A stretch of DNA of 64,000 bases from Chlorobium sp. (GTDB taxonomy: Bacteria > Bacteroidota > Chlorobiia > Chlorobiales > Chlorobiaceae): contig JANQHB010000023.1 in assembly GCA_028277225.1 (NCBI GenBank), positions 1-64,000 on the forward strand, given 5' to 3'. Positions 1 through 10,256 of the stretch are shown here, one piece after another. Below the pieces are notes generated by a model, which saw only the letters and a program-made list of their open reading frames with translations, ran no database searches and had not been told where the DNA came from. The stretch's first letter is position 1; every line of letters begins with the position of its first letter. The translations under genes and the position numbers were made by a program.

Positions 1-462
1 TCGAATGAATAATGCAAGCAATTGTTTCAGATCTTCAGGATCATCACCCCAGCTTCCTTTTCCCAACTCCATGAACTTGCTGATCCAGATTTTTTCTTCC
101 TGTATTCCCTTGTTTGCCTGAGTTTTCAGTGATACCGCTACTCCGTCGATGGTTATATCGTGCCCTTGATTGCCTTTGGGAGCTAACTGTGCTTTTTTGT
201 CAGACATGGATATGACACGTTCGAGAAGGTATTCAAATTTGTCTTTGGAGAAAGGTTCTGCAGAAAACCCGTGATGAATTCTCAGAGCATCACCAAAATT
301 TTCAAGGGTTTCTTCGTCAAGTAAATCAGAGTTGAAAATCCTGAAGTTATGAGAACAATGAAAAATCTGAACCGTTCGTTCAAGCCAGGAGAATTGCCCT
401 GGTGTTAATTCTCTGACTGATGCAATCAGGGCCTTAATTCTTTCTTTATCAATCCGGTTCAT
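1..462 (-). CDS. Putative PD-(D/E)XK restriction endonuclease, C-terminus beyond window
   Basis: The minus strand reads open from an ATG at 462 to the window edge (154 residues; the 3' end is missing). Around residues 104-119 it has an acidic residue followed by a strand ending in S-L-K-T-Q (GHDITIDG then VSLKTQ), the spacing expected of a PD-(D/E)XK nuclease core, followed by an EEKIWISKFMELGKG-like helix of the kind I associate with type II restriction enzymes. No signal peptide or membrane segment is visible. The cognate methyltransferase, if any, would lie to the left of the window. The endonuclease call is an inference from the motif; the exact family is not recognised. Confidence 0.5.
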   Translation of the reverse strand, partial: MNRIDKERIKALIASVRELTPGQFSWLERTVQIFHCSHNFRIFNSDLLDEETLENFGDALRIHHGFSAEPFSKDKFEYLLERVISMSDKKAQLAPKGNQGHDITIDGVAVSLKTQANKGIQEEKIWISKFMELGKGSWGDDPEDLKQLLALFIR

Positions 463-977
463 ATATGGTTCCTTGGTAAGTGATTGTAATACTGTAGGAT
501 GTTACTACTCTAACGAACGTATAACCTACAAATTTTTCTTTTCATTGAAATCTGCATTAGAAAAGGGAGATGCTTACAAGTATATCATCTACGAGAAGGG
601 TGGAGACATGCTCTTTGTGAATATTAGAAAGGTGGGGGGGCCTGCAAGAGTTGACGCTCTCAGCATACATATCGGTAAAGTCGAATGCGGGGCGGGCAGG
701 CACGGGGGCCTGCCCCTACGGGAAGGCGAAAACAAACAACTCAACGATTCAACAAATCAACAGCTCAACATTTCCCAGCTCATCGCTGATAGGGATATCT
801 GTCTTTCATGGGGTTGTCGGCATGCTTGCCGTCCTTGCAGGTGTGGCACGAAGCATGTAAAGTTTTCAGACTTTTTTACCCGTGACTGTTTGACTTCTTG
901 AATAATTCACGAACTTCTGAATTGTTTTTTGTGTTACTTCAACCTAAACCATTTCACCAAGCGAATCACGCGATACT
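463..977. other. Long intergenic region with one GC-rich hairpin
   Basis: This 515-bp gap holds no convincing gene; open frames here overlap repeats and lack family signatures. It contains a GC-rich inverted repeat (GGGCAGGC at 694-701 pairing with GCCTGCCC at 708-715), followed by an A/C-rich 'caactcaac / caacaaatcaac' stretch (about 738-772). That stretch recurs in similar form near 32230 and 60530. Confidence 0.5.
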
Positions 978-2462
978 ATGACCTTCGGTAATTCCGGTAC
1001 TGCCGCATCTCTTTTCCGGCATTCCCTGTTCTGCGGATTCCGGGCCTGTTTTCTCCTCGTTTGCATCCTGACGGTTTTTCTTTTTCCCGGTACTGCAACT
1101 GCCGGTGAAAAAGTGTCGAGAGAATTGTTCATCGATCTTTTGAAGAACAGCCATCCGGTCTTTGAAAAAGAGACGCTGAACCGGGAGATCGAAGAGGCAG
1201 TGCAGCAGAGCTTTCGTGGTTCGGAAGACTGGAACCTTTCTTCATCATTGGCTTGGTCGCGTGAGGAGGCGACAATTTCCGCGTTCAATCCGGATCTGAC
1301 CAATGCGCTCTCGCTGGAAACCGTTTTGAACAGACAGTTCTGGGATACGGGAGGCCGTCTTTCTGCAACTTATGCATACAACAGGACGACAAGCAAGTTT
1401 GACGAGACACCTTTCTTTACTTTTCCTGACCGCTCGTATGAGAACAGCCTGGAACTGCAGTACTCGCAGCCGATACTCAGGGACAGGGGAGGAAAGCTGA
1501 GCCGTCTTCAATATGATCTCAAGGGATATGATGTCGAAGCAGCAGATATTCAATCGAAGGAATCCATCGAGGAATTTCTCACCGATGCGGTCTCGAAATA
1601 CCTCGATTGGGTCTATCTGACTGAACAGAAAAGGATCATTGCCAAAAGGCTCGAGCTGAGCCGCAAAGAGCTTTCCCGTACACAACAAAAGTTCAAGGCA
1701 TTTCTTGTCGATTCGGTCGAAGTGATACGATCGAAAGATGCATTCAACACCTGGAGGCAGAATCTCGGACTGGTCGAATCGCAGTTGGGCGCCATCAGGT
1801 CAGAGCTTTCCGTTCTTGTTCAGGACGACCGGTTCATGAAGGCTTCACCGGATTTTGATCTGTACGCCACTCCGGAGCCGGAATCCCTCGAAACAGCAGG
1901 TGAGATGCTCAGGAACAATTCCCGGGTCCTGCAGCTTCTCGATGTGCGAAAAAAACAGCTTGAACGCAATGCGTCAGGACTGAAAAATGCCGGGTTACCC
2001 GACCTGTCCCTCTTTGCTGCGGTTACCGTCAAGGATGCTGACGAGGATGGATGGGATGCGTTCGGCTTCGATAAAAAAGACGCCGCGGTTGGTCTTCAGT
2101 TTTCACTTCCTCTCGAAAACAGAACGGCTAATGCCGACTATCGGAGAAACCGGCTGCAGATGCTGCAGCTCGACAAGGAAAACGATGATGTGTCCCTTAC
2201 TCTGAACGCTTCTCTTGCCTCTCTCCATGCGCAGATGAAGCAGCTTTTGCAGGTTCTCAGGCTGAACCGCCAGCAGATCGAGTCTGCAAGGCAGAGGACG
2301 CGTGAGGAAATCAAGATATATGAACAGGGAAGAGGCGACCAGACCTTTGTGATCATGAGCCGGGACAACGAAGAAAGCGCAAAACTGACCTATGCGGAAA
2401 ACGCTCTGAACTACCAGAAGCTCTGGCTGCAGTACCAGGCATTGATGGATAGGGTTTATTAG
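978..2462 (+). CDS. TolC-family outer-membrane efflux channel
   Basis: A 494-residue protein with an N-terminal hydrophobic export signal (about residues 22-42, ending TATAG) followed by two alternating coiled-coil/β segments typical of outer-membrane efflux proteins (OEP/TolC). It should trimerise into a channel that joins an inner-membrane pump to the outside. The conserved pattern around QYSQPILRDRGG and the late long helix (LHAQMKQLLQVLRLNRQQ) support the family. The next gene (176 bp downstream, same strand) is an RND pump, so the two are probably partners. No membrane-fusion adaptor gene lies between them. The substrate cannot be deduced. Confidence 0.85.
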   Translation: MTFGNSGTAASLFRHSLFCGFRACFLLVCILTVFLFPGTATAGEKVSRELFIDLLKNSHPVFEKETLNREIEEAVQQSFRGSEDWNLSSSLAWSREEATISAFNPDLTNALSLETVLNRQFWDTGGRLSATYAYNRTTSKFDETPFFTFPDRSYENSLELQYSQPILRDRGGKLSRLQYDLKGYDVEAADIQSKESIEEFLTDAVSKYLDWVYLTEQKRIIAKRLELSRKELSRTQQKFKAFLVDSVEVIRSKDAFNTWRQNLGLVESQLGAIRSELSVLVQDDRFMKASPDFDLYATPEPESLETAGEMLRNNSRVLQLLDVRKKQLERNASGLKNAGLPDLSLFAAVTVKDADEDGWDAFGFDKKDAAVGLQFSLPLENRTANADYRRNRLQMLQLDKENDDVSLTLNASLASLHAQMKQLLQVLRLNRQQIESARQRTREEIKIYEQGRGDQTFVIMSRDNEESAKLTYAENALNYQKLWLQYQALMDRVY

Positions 2463-2498
2463 GGAATCGTGATTCGTAAATCGTGAATGGTTTTTTTA

Positions 2499-2568
2499 GG
2501 TAATGGGTAGTAGGTAATGGGTAGTAGGTAATGGGTAGTAGGTGGTGGGTAGTAGGTGGTGGGTAATA
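2499..2568. repeat. Five tandem copies of a 14-bp unit
   Basis: Read directly: the unit ggtaatgggtagta occurs three times (2499-2540), then ggtggtgggtagta and ggtggtgggtaata (2541-2568). It sits between the TolC and RND genes, just after a 'cgtgattcgtaaatcgtgaat' motif that is also found in the dispersed repeats at 21 and 23 kb. Confidence 0.9.
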
Positions 2569-2637
2569 GATGATAGAGAATGGGGGGCGTGACTGGTCAC
2601 TCGTTACTCGTCACTAATTTTCTTTTGACTTTTTTTC

Positions 2638-5600
2638 ATGAAACCTCTGTTTCGATTTTTTGCTGAGCGTCATATGCTCGCGTATCTGTTGACGATCCTG
2701 GTCTTTTTGTTTGGGCTGGCGACGCTCTGGCAGATCAATCGGGCGCAGTATCCCAAGGTCAATTTCGGCCAGTTGGTGGTGACGACGAATTATCCCGGTG
2801 CAGCGCCTGAAGATGTCGAGCTCAATGTGACCAACAAGATAGAGGATGAGCTCAAGAGCGTCACCGATATCAAGCGTGTTTTTTCCATGTCGATGGAAAA
2901 TGTCTCGATCGTTATTGTCGAGATCGAACCAGACGCATCGGATGTTGAAGGTGTAAAACGCGAGATCCGTGAAGCGGTTTTCCGGATAACAGATTTCCCT
3001 GTTGAAGTTACAGAGTCTTCGCTGATCACGGACATCAAGTCTTCCATATTTCCCATTCTCGAGGTTGGTCTGAAAGGGGACAAACCTTATCACGAACTTC
3101 GTGAGCTTGCCCGCAGATTCGAGAAAAAGCTGAAGGATATTCCGGGAGTCGCGACCGTACAGCGATACGGGTATCGAGAGAGAGAGATACAGGTCGAGCT
3201 GTATCCGGAGAAGATCAGGGAGCTTCAGGTTCCGATGCGGGAAGTCGTCGATGCGATACAACAGCGAAACATAAGGGCAACTGGCGGTTCGCTCGAGTCT
3301 TTTACAAGTGAAAAAGATCTTGTCACCCTCGCCCAGTTTCGTGATCCTCTGGAGGTAGGGGATGTGGTAGTAAGGTCCAGTTTTGACGGGCCGTTGATCA
3401 AGGTATCCGATATTGCGGATGTTACTGACGGTTTCGAGGAGGAAAAAGTTTTATCGAGAATAAACGGCGAGCCTGCGATCTCATTTCTGATCAACAAAAG
3501 TGAATCGGCCGACATCATAAGGACTGTACAGGCAATTCGTAAACTGGTCACGGAGGAGGAGAAACTGCTGCCGGAAGGAGTGCGGTTTGTCTACGGCCTT
3601 GATTTTTCCCAGTACGTGGCCAACCAGCTCTCCATTGTCATGATGAATGGAGGGATCGGTCTTGTGCTCGTTCTGATCGTTCTCTCGCTGTTTCTCAATC
3701 TGCGTACGGCCTTCTGGGTAGCTCTCGGAATCCCGTTTACCCTCCTCGGAGGTATTTCGCTTTTACCTCTCTTCGATGTCGAGCTTGACACCGTGACCCT
3801 GACGTCCCTGATCATCGTTATCGGTATTGTTGTTGATGACGCCATCATCATTTCTGAAAATATTTTTCAGCGAAGGGAGCGTGGCGAGTCGCCTATCGAA
3901 GCGGTTGTCAACGGTATTGAACAGGTCTACAAGCCAGTATTGACTACGGTACTGACGACGTTTTTTGCATTCGCACCGATGTTTTTCATGCCGGGCGTCC
4001 TCGGGAAATTTATTTTTGTGATCCCCCTGACGATCACGCTTGCTCTCCTGGTATCGCTTGTCGAGGCGTTTCTTGTTCTTCCGGCTCATATCATGCCAGG
4101 GCTTTACACCAGAGAAGGAGAAGATCCAAAATCAACCATGCGCAACTGGTTTGTTCCGGTTCGCAACCTGTTTGAAAAAGTGTTGCTTTCGATGCTGCGC
4201 TTCCGGTACGCGCTCGTTCTTATCGCATTTCTCTCTTTTGGAGGAGCACTGTATTACGGCATGAACTATATCAGCTACATACTTTTTCCCACAAAAGGTT
4301 CTGACGCTTTCAGCATCTGGATCGAGCTTCCTGTCGGCAGTTCGCTGAAAGCGACGTCGGAAAAAGCCGCCGAGTTTGAAAAACTTGTCGCGGAGCTGCC
4401 GGAGGACGAGGTCTCGGCGTATCTGACACGAATAGGAACACAGGCTGATATTGTGCCGATCGAGCAGGAAAACTTTGCCGAGCTTGCAATCAAACTGACA
4501 CCCTATGGTACGAGAGACCGGGAGGCGGACGAGATAGTCGAAGTGATTCGTGAAAAGGCAAAGAAGATCGACGGTGTTACCTCAACCACGTTTTTTGTCG
4601 AATCGGGCGGGCCTCCTGTGGGCAAACCCGTGACCATCAGGGTTGTGGGTTCCGATGATTCGCTCAGAACGGCGTATGCCGATGCCGTCTACAGGTATCT
4701 GGAGGGTATCGACGGCGTGACCGATCCCGACCGTGACGACAAGGAAGGCAAGGAGCAGATTGAAATATCGATACGTCACGACCGCCTTTCACGCCTGGGG
4801 CTTTCGGTAGCCGATATCGCCAGAACGGTCAGGACCGCCTATGACGGCCAGGTTGTCACCAGCGTTCGTTACGGCGAGGAGGAGGTCGATTTCAGGGTTA
4901 TGCTGAAGAAATTCACAAGAACCAGCCTGGATTATCTCCAGGAACTCGCAATACCGAACATTACCGGCAGACTGATCCCTCTTCGCGAAGTAGCCGACTT
5001 CGAGCAGGGTTCGGGACCGTCTATTTTCCATCACTATGACGGGGAACGCTCCATCACGATTTCAGCCGATGTTCAGCAGGATACCGTCACGCCGATCGAG
5101 GTCATGCAGGATGTCGAAAACCATTTTTCAGGGAACCGGGAGTATCCCGGAATCAAACTGGTATTCGGGGGGGAAGCCCAGGAATCGGAGGAATCGCTCA
5201 GAGGGCTCTTTATCGCTTTCGGCGTTGCGGCGTTCGGTATCTACTTTTTGCTCATACTCCTCTTCAATTCACTCACACAGCCGCTGCTTGTCATGATGTC
5301 TATACCCTTTGCCATTATCGGGGTTGTGATAACCTTTGCGACGCATGGCGAGGTGTTCAGTTTTCTCGGGCTCCTCGGCGTTGTGGGCATGGCGGGTGTC
5401 GTTGTGAACGATTCTCTTGTTCTTGTCAATTACCTCAACGAACTCTACAAGTCCGGCATCAAGAACGATATCAACGCTCTTGTGGCAAAAGGAACCGCCG
5501 ATCGTCTGCGGGCAATTCTTTTGACGACGGTAACCACAGCGGCCGGTCTTCTGCCTCTTGCCTACGGGATAGGCGGAACGGATGCCACGATGATGCCTAT

Positions 5601-5733
5601 GGCGCTGGCTCTCGGATGGGGTCTGCTTTTGGCGACACCGTTGACGCTTGTTCTTATTCCGTGCCTCTACCTGATAGGTTTCGATATCAGGAATCTGTTT
5701 TCGAGGATTTTTTTCAGGCAAAAAGGTTCATGA
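2638..5733 (+). CDS. RND-family efflux permease (AcrB/HAE1-like), first locus
   Basis: A 1031-residue inner-membrane proton-driven pump. Sequence shows the RND architecture: TM1 at about residues 13-32, a large periplasmic loop beginning QINRAQYPKV with the YPGAAPEDVE signature, a cluster of membrane helices near 335-480, a second periplasmic loop and a final helix cluster from about 870. TM4 carries the proton-relay acidic pair (GIVVDDAIIISENI, about residues 394-407). Length is normal for HAE1/AcrB. It follows a TolC gene, but the adaptor expected for this class is absent from the immediate locus. It may borrow the adaptor encoded downstream (5878-7056) or one elsewhere. Substrate unknown. 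Confidence 0.92.
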   Translation: MKPLFRFFAERHMLAYLLTILVFLFGLATLWQINRAQYPKVNFGQLVVTTNYPGAAPEDVELNVTNKIEDELKSVTDIKRVFSMSMENVSIVIVEIEPDASDVEGVKREIREAVFRITDFPVEVTESSLITDIKSSIFPILEVGLKGDKPYHELRELARRFEKKLKDIPGVATVQRYGYREREIQVELYPEKIRELQVPMREVVDAIQQRNIRATGGSLESFTSEKDLVTLAQFRDPLEVGDVVVRSSFDGPLIKVSDIADVTDGFEEEKVLSRINGEPAISFLINKSESADIIRTVQAIRKLVTEEEKLLPEGVRFVYGLDFSQYVANQLSIVMMNGGIGLVLVLIVLSLFLNLRTAFWVALGIPFTLLGGISLLPLFDVELDTVTLTSLIIVIGIVVDDAIIISENIFQRRERGESPIEAVVNGIEQVYKPVLTTVLTTFFAFAPMFFMPGVLGKFIFVIPLTITLALLVSLVEAFLVLPAHIMPGLYTREGEDPKSTMRNWFVPVRNLFEKVLLSMLRFRYALVLIAFLSFGGALYYGMNYISYILFPTKGSDAFSIWIELPVGSSLKATSEKAAEFEKLVAELPEDEVSAYLTRIGTQADIVPIEQENFAELAIKLTPYGTRDREADEIVEVIREKAKKIDGVTSTTFFVESGGPPVGKPVTIRVVGSDDSLRTAYADAVYRYLEGIDGVTDPDRDDKEGKEQIEISIRHDRLSRLGLSVADIARTVRTAYDGQVVTSVRYGEEEVDFRVMLKKFTRTSLDYLQELAIPNITGRLIPLREVADFEQGSGPSIFHHYDGERSITISADVQQDTVTPIEVMQDVENHFSGNREYPGIKLVFGGEAQESEESLRGLFIAFGVAAFGIYFLLILLFNSLTQPLLVMMSIPFAIIGVVITFATHGEVFSFLGLLGVVGMAGVVVNDSLVLVNYLNELYKSGIKNDINALVAKGTADRLRAILLTTVTTAAGLLPLAYGIGGTDATMMPMALALGWGLLLATPLTLVLIPCLYLIGFDIRNLFSRIFFRQKGS

Positions 5734-5877
5734 AAATTACCGGGTTCAGGTTGGGATATCGTTTTTATACTGTACATTGTGTGCACTGGACCCATTAAGT
5801 AGATGTATCTGATGGCGTTCATGCCTTTGTTTTATCGATTGTCATTGCACCATCAATTATTGTTGCACCAGAAAATT

Positions 5878-7056
5878 ATGTTGAGGCGTTGTGTAAAAGA
5901 AGCCGGAAAACTGGCGATCTGCGTTATCATTTTTTCAGCATCCCTTGCCGGCTGCGGGGGAGGACAAAGGGGGGGAGGTATGCAGATGCCGACGCCGTCC
6001 CTGCCTGTCATGACAATCGAGCGTTCTTCCACGGAGGTGACAAAACAGTATGCAGCGCTTCTCGAGGGAGTGGTGACTGTCGAGGTCAGGCCGCAGGTTG
6101 ACGGGACGCTTCAACAGATAGCCGTCGATGAAGGCGCTCTGGTCGAGTCCGGACAGCTTCTGTTTGTCATCGATGACCGTGTATACCGGGAAGAGCTGAA
6201 CGCCGCCGTTGCAGCGAAGCATGCTGCAAAAGCAGCACTTGACGTTGCCGGGATAGAGGTCGAAAGGCTCAGGCCCCTAGTTAAAAACAAGGTTGTTTCG
6301 GCAATACAGTTGAAGCAGGCCAGTGCGAATCATCGCTCTGCCAAGGCTCGGCTCGAACAGGCTGAAGCCGCCGCAGAGAGAGCACGCATCAACCTCGACT
6401 ATACCCGGATCAAGGCTCCTGTGGATGGTTATATCGGCGAGATTCCTTTTCGAATCGGCAGTCTGGTCAGCAATAACCAGGCGGAACAGTTGACGACGCT
6501 GACCGATATTCATGAGATTCGTGCCTATTTCAGCATGAGCGAAATTGATTTTGTGCGTTTCAAGCAGCAGTTTTCCGGCAGTTCGATTGAAGCCAAGCTT
6601 GCATCAGTACCGCCTGTGACCCTGCTTCTGGCAGACGGAAGCCGATATTCTTCTGAAGGGAAACTCGATGCGATCAGCGGTCAGTTCGACCGTTCAACGG
6701 CATCGGTCATGTTTCGTGCAACGTTCCCCAATCCCGAAGGCAGGATACGGTCGGGAAATACCGGCAAGGTGAATATCGTCTACCGTTATGACAATGTCCT
6801 CCTTGTTCCCCAGGAGAGCACGGTGGATCTTCAGGACAAGATATTTGTCGTCAGGGTTGATGAAAACAATGTCGTGTCAAGAACACCGATAACGGTTATT
6901 GGAAAAAGCGGTTCCGATTATATCGTCAGCGACGGGATAGAAGCAGGCGATATGATTGTCGTATCCGGATTTACCCGTCTGCCTGACGGAACACCTATCA
7001 ATCCCCAGAAGGCTAAAGGAAACGGTGATCCCGAAGCGAAAGAGCAAGGCCGATGA
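5878..7056 (+). CDS. RND membrane-fusion (adaptor) lipoprotein
   Basis: The periplasmic adaptor of a tripartite efflux pump. The start at 5878 is chosen because it gives a classical lipoprotein signal ending in SLAGC (Cys about residue 26); the frame is open further upstream to 5803, but that extension is not signal-like. The body has the family order: β-barrel/lipoyl half-motifs (VRPQVDGTLQQIAVDEGALV, then VDGYIGEIPF), an α-hairpin rich in Ala and charged residues (about 115-185), and a C-terminal membrane-proximal domain. It lies 23 bp before its RND partner and should be co-transcribed with the pump and the outer-membrane channel that follow. Confidence 0.9.
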   Translation: MLRRCVKEAGKLAICVIIFSASLAGCGGGQRGGGMQMPTPSLPVMTIERSSTEVTKQYAALLEGVVTVEVRPQVDGTLQQIAVDEGALVESGQLLFVIDDRVYREELNAAVAAKHAAKAALDVAGIEVERLRPLVKNKVVSAIQLKQASANHRSAKARLEQAEAAAERARINLDYTRIKAPVDGYIGEIPFRIGSLVSNNQAEQLTTLTDIHEIRAYFSMSEIDFVRFKQQFSGSSIEAKLASVPPVTLLLADGSRYSSEGKLDAISGQFDRSTASVMFRATFPNPEGRIRSGNTGKVNIVYRYDNVLLVPQESTVDLQDKIFVVRVDENNVVSRTPITVIGKSGSDYIVSDGIEAGDMIVVSGFTRLPDGTPINPQKAKGNGDPEAKEQGR

Positions 7057-7079
7057 ACGGTGACGTAAACAGGTGAGCA

Positions 7080-10000
7080 ATGTTTGAGCGATTTATCAAC
7101 AGGCCGGTTCTTGCAACGGTCATATCGGTTTTTATTTTCCTGCTCGGCGTGATCGGGATTACCCAGCTTCCTCTTACCCAGTTTCCCGATATAGCACCGC
7201 CTGCTGTCGAAGTAACGGCCACCTATCCGGGCGCCAATGCCGAAACCATTGCCCGCTCGGTCGCTCCCTCGCTCGAGGAGGCGATCAACGGTGTCGACGA
7301 CATGACTCATATGACTTCGACATCGAGCAACGACGGTTCTCTCCGCATCAACGTGTTTTTCAGGACCGGCACCGATCCCGACAAGGCGGCTGTTAATGTG
7401 CAGAACCGGGTGGCGACGGCATCCAGCCAGCTGCCCGAAGAGGTGACAAGGTTCGGGGTAACAACCACCAAGACGCAGAACAGCATGATCATGGTCATTA
7501 CGCTGTTCAGTGACAAGCCCGAGACCTACGATGCGACGTTTCTGCAGAACTATATGAAGATCAATCTGCTTCCTGACATACAGCGTGTCAACGGGGTCGG
7601 TCAGACTCTGGTGTTCGGGGTGAGAGACTACTCCATGCGCATATGGCTGAAACCGGACAGGATGGCAGCGTATTCGGTGACTCCCCAGGAAGTGATTGCT
7701 GCGATCCAGAGCCAGAACGTCGAGGCTGCGCCGGGCAAATTTGGCGAAGGTACAGGCGAGGCTCTCGAACTGATCATCCGTTACAAGGGAAAGTTGAAGC
7801 AGCCGGCTGAATACGGCGGCATTATTCTGCGCACGAATGCGGACGGTTCGGTTCTTCGGTTGAGGGATGTGGCAAGGGTCGAGCTTGGTTCCTTCAGTTA
7901 TGCGGTCGATGCTGACGCCAACGGCAAGGAGTCGATGACCATGGCCATTTTTCAGGCCGCAGGATCCAACTCCAATGATATCCAGATTGCCGTTCAGGAA
8001 GTGCTTGATAAAGTGGCGGAATCGTTCCCCACCGGCATTGACTACATTATTCCCTACAGTACGAAAAAGTCGCTTGACGAGTCGATCGAACAGGTGATTG
8101 TTACCCTGCTGCAGGTTTTTGCGCTTGTCTTTCTGATCGTGTTCATTTTCCTGCAGGATTTCCGCTCGACGCTCATTCCGGCCATTGCAGTTCCTGTAGC
8201 CATTGTCGGAACATTTTTCTTTTTGACCATTCTGGGTTTTTCCATCAATCTCCTGACCCTGTTTGCGCTTGTTCTTGCAATCGGAATTGTGGTCGATGAT
8301 GCAATCGTCATTGTCGAAGCTGTCCATACAAGGATGGAAGAAGAGCGTCTCCCGGCAAGGGATGCCGCACATCAGGTCATGCGGGTGATTACCAGTGTGA
8401 TCATATCAACAACGCTTGTTATCGCATCGGTTTTCCTTCCTGTCGGTTTTCTTGGCGGCTCGGTCGGGATGTTTTATCGCCAGTTTGCCTTTACGCTGGT
8501 AACGGCAATTCTGATATCGACGGTCAATGCGTTGACGCTCAGTCCGGCGCTCTGTGCCTTGTTTCTTGACAGAGACGCTAAAGGAGAGGAAAGAGAGGGT
8601 TGGTTCAAACGGACCAAGCGGCGTCTGTTCATGGGTTTCAATGCAGGTTTTTCGGTGGTGACAGAGCGCTATGTCGGTACACTCAAGGTACTCATCCGGA
8701 ACAAATGGATAAGCATTGGAGGGCTTGCCGTTGTGTCAGGGCTTGCCTTCTGGATGGCGTATTCTGTCCCGTCAGGCTTTATTCCTGACGAGGACAGCGG
8801 CTTTTTTATCCTTTCCGCAGCGCTTCCTCCCGGTGCTTCGCTTGACCGGACAATGCAGACCCTCGACAAGGTCGAGGACATTCTGCAGGCGGAAGAGAGT
8901 GTGAATCACGTTATTTCGGTTGCAGGCTTCGACCTGTTGGCCGGGGTAAGTTCTCCTTCGGCAGGGGTTGTTTTTGCCAGCCTCAAGGACCCGGAAGAGC
9001 GAGGCAGGGTCAAAAATATCGGCGCGATCATGGGCGGGGTATCCCAAAAGCTTGGATCGATAACCGAAGGTTCATTTTTTCCGTTCCAGCCTCCCACCGT
9101 TCCGGGATTCGGTAATGTGGGCGGTCTCGAAATGGTGTTGCAGGACCGGACATCCGGCAGTCTGGAAAATTTCGGGAATACAGCCAACGGATTTATTGGC
9201 GCTTTGATGGCACGTCCCGAGATCGCATTTGCGTTTACCACGTTCAATACCGGCTATCCACAATACGAGATGCTGGTCGATGACGTGAAAGCGAGTCAAC
9301 TGGGTGTTCGCGTCGATGAATTGCTCGGGGTCATGCAGGCATATTACGGGAGTTTCCAGGCATCGGATTTCAACAGGTTCGGCAAATACTACAGGGTTAT
9401 TGTTCAGGCAGAGGCGGAAGACCGCAGAGACCTCTCTTCGCTCGATGGCGTGTTCGTGAAAAATGCCACGGGAGACATGGTGCCTGTCACGTCGCTGGTG
9501 AGCATGAAAAAAGTCTACGGTCCCCAGACCGTGGAACATTTCAATCTTTTCAATGCACTGACGGTCAATGGCGTGGTTGCTCCGGGATTTACCACCGGTC
9601 AGGCTCTTGCAGCCGCTGAGCAGGTGGCGGCGGAGGTTCTTCCTCCCGGTTTTGCCTGGGACTGGAAAGGGATGAGCCGCGAAGAGGTTGAGTCGGGTGG
9701 ACAGGCGATCTATATTTTTCTGTTATCCCTTGCCTTTGTCTATCTCCTTCTTTCTGCACAGTATGAAAGCTATATCCTGCCTCTTGCTGTCATTTTCTCG
9801 ATCCCGACCGGGATTCTGGGTGTTTTTGCGGGCATACAACTGTTCGGTATCGAGAACAACATCTATGTACAGGTTGCGATGGTTATGCTCATAGGATTGC
9901 TGGCAAAAAACGCGATTCTGATCGTGGAGTTTGCTATTCAGCGCAGGAAAGCCGGGTATACGCTTGTTGAGTCGGCGCTCGAGGGTTCGAGGGTGAGACT

Positions 10001-10241
10001 CAGACCTATTCTCATGACCTCGTTGACCTTTGCAGTCGGTCTTGTGCCGCTTCTCTGGGTGACCGGGCCGTCCGCTCTCGGCAACCATTCTATCGGTACA
10101 GCGGCCGTGTGCGGTATGCTCAGCGGAACGTTTTTTGGCGTGCTGATCATTCCGGTACTCTATGTGCTGTTTCAATCGCTTCAGGAAAAGATCAGCGGTC
10201 CGCCCGTGCAGGCAGGCAACGACAACCGCGATACGGTCTAG
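7080..10241 (+). CDS. RND-family efflux permease (AcrB-type, HAE1), second locus
   Basis: A 1053-residue pump starting MFERFINRPVLA, the canonical AcrB/MexB N-terminus. The periplasmic YPGANAETIARSVA signature, TM4 proton-relay pair (GIVVDDAIVIVEAVH, about residues 400-414) and the late GLLAKNAILIVEFA helix are all present, giving 12 expected membrane segments and two porter/docking loops. It is flanked by its adaptor (23-bp gap) and a NodT-type channel (15-bp gap), so this is a complete tripartite MFP-RND-OMF operon, probably exporting hydrophobic toxicants or drugs. No regulator gene is adjacent. Confidence 0.95.
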   Translation: MFERFINRPVLATVISVFIFLLGVIGITQLPLTQFPDIAPPAVEVTATYPGANAETIARSVAPSLEEAINGVDDMTHMTSTSSNDGSLRINVFFRTGTDPDKAAVNVQNRVATASSQLPEEVTRFGVTTTKTQNSMIMVITLFSDKPETYDATFLQNYMKINLLPDIQRVNGVGQTLVFGVRDYSMRIWLKPDRMAAYSVTPQEVIAAIQSQNVEAAPGKFGEGTGEALELIIRYKGKLKQPAEYGGIILRTNADGSVLRLRDVARVELGSFSYAVDADANGKESMTMAIFQAAGSNSNDIQIAVQEVLDKVAESFPTGIDYIIPYSTKKSLDESIEQVIVTLLQVFALVFLIVFIFLQDFRSTLIPAIAVPVAIVGTFFFLTILGFSINLLTLFALVLAIGIVVDDAIVIVEAVHTRMEEERLPARDAAHQVMRVITSVIISTTLVIASVFLPVGFLGGSVGMFYRQFAFTLVTAILISTVNALTLSPALCALFLDRDAKGEEREGWFKRTKRRLFMGFNAGFSVVTERYVGTLKVLIRNKWISIGGLAVVSGLAFWMAYSVPSGFIPDEDSGFFILSAALPPGASLDRTMQTLDKVEDILQAEESVNHVISVAGFDLLAGVSSPSAGVVFASLKDPEERGRVKNIGAIMGGVSQKLGSITEGSFFPFQPPTVPGFGNVGGLEMVLQDRTSGSLENFGNTANGFIGALMARPEIAFAFTTFNTGYPQYEMLVDDVKASQLGVRVDELLGVMQAYYGSFQASDFNRFGKYYRVIVQAEAEDRRDLSSLDGVFVKNATGDMVPVTSLVSMKKVYGPQTVEHFNLFNALTVNGVVAPGFTTGQALAAAEQVAAEVLPPGFAWDWKGMSREEVESGGQAIYIFLLSLAFVYLLLSAQYESYILPLAVIFSIPTGILGVFAGIQLFGIENNIYVQVAMVMLIGLLAKNAILIVEFAIQRRKAGYTLVESALEGSRVRLRPILMTSLTFAVGLVPLLWVTGPSALGNHSIGTAAVCGMLSGTFFGVLIIPVLYVLFQSLQEKISGPPVQAGNDNRDTV

Positions 10242-10256
10242 AGGAGAACGATTACC

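Noticed and set aside
473..901. 142-codon open frame after the restriction-nuclease gene
   Set aside because: It runs through the GC hairpin and AC-rich repeats, shows no family motif and has a weak start; treated as non-coding.
2614..3261. Long antisense frames opposite the first RND gene (and 6918-8372 opposite the second)
   Set aside because: These are mirror images of high-GC-third coding sequence; products are low-complexity and have no domain.
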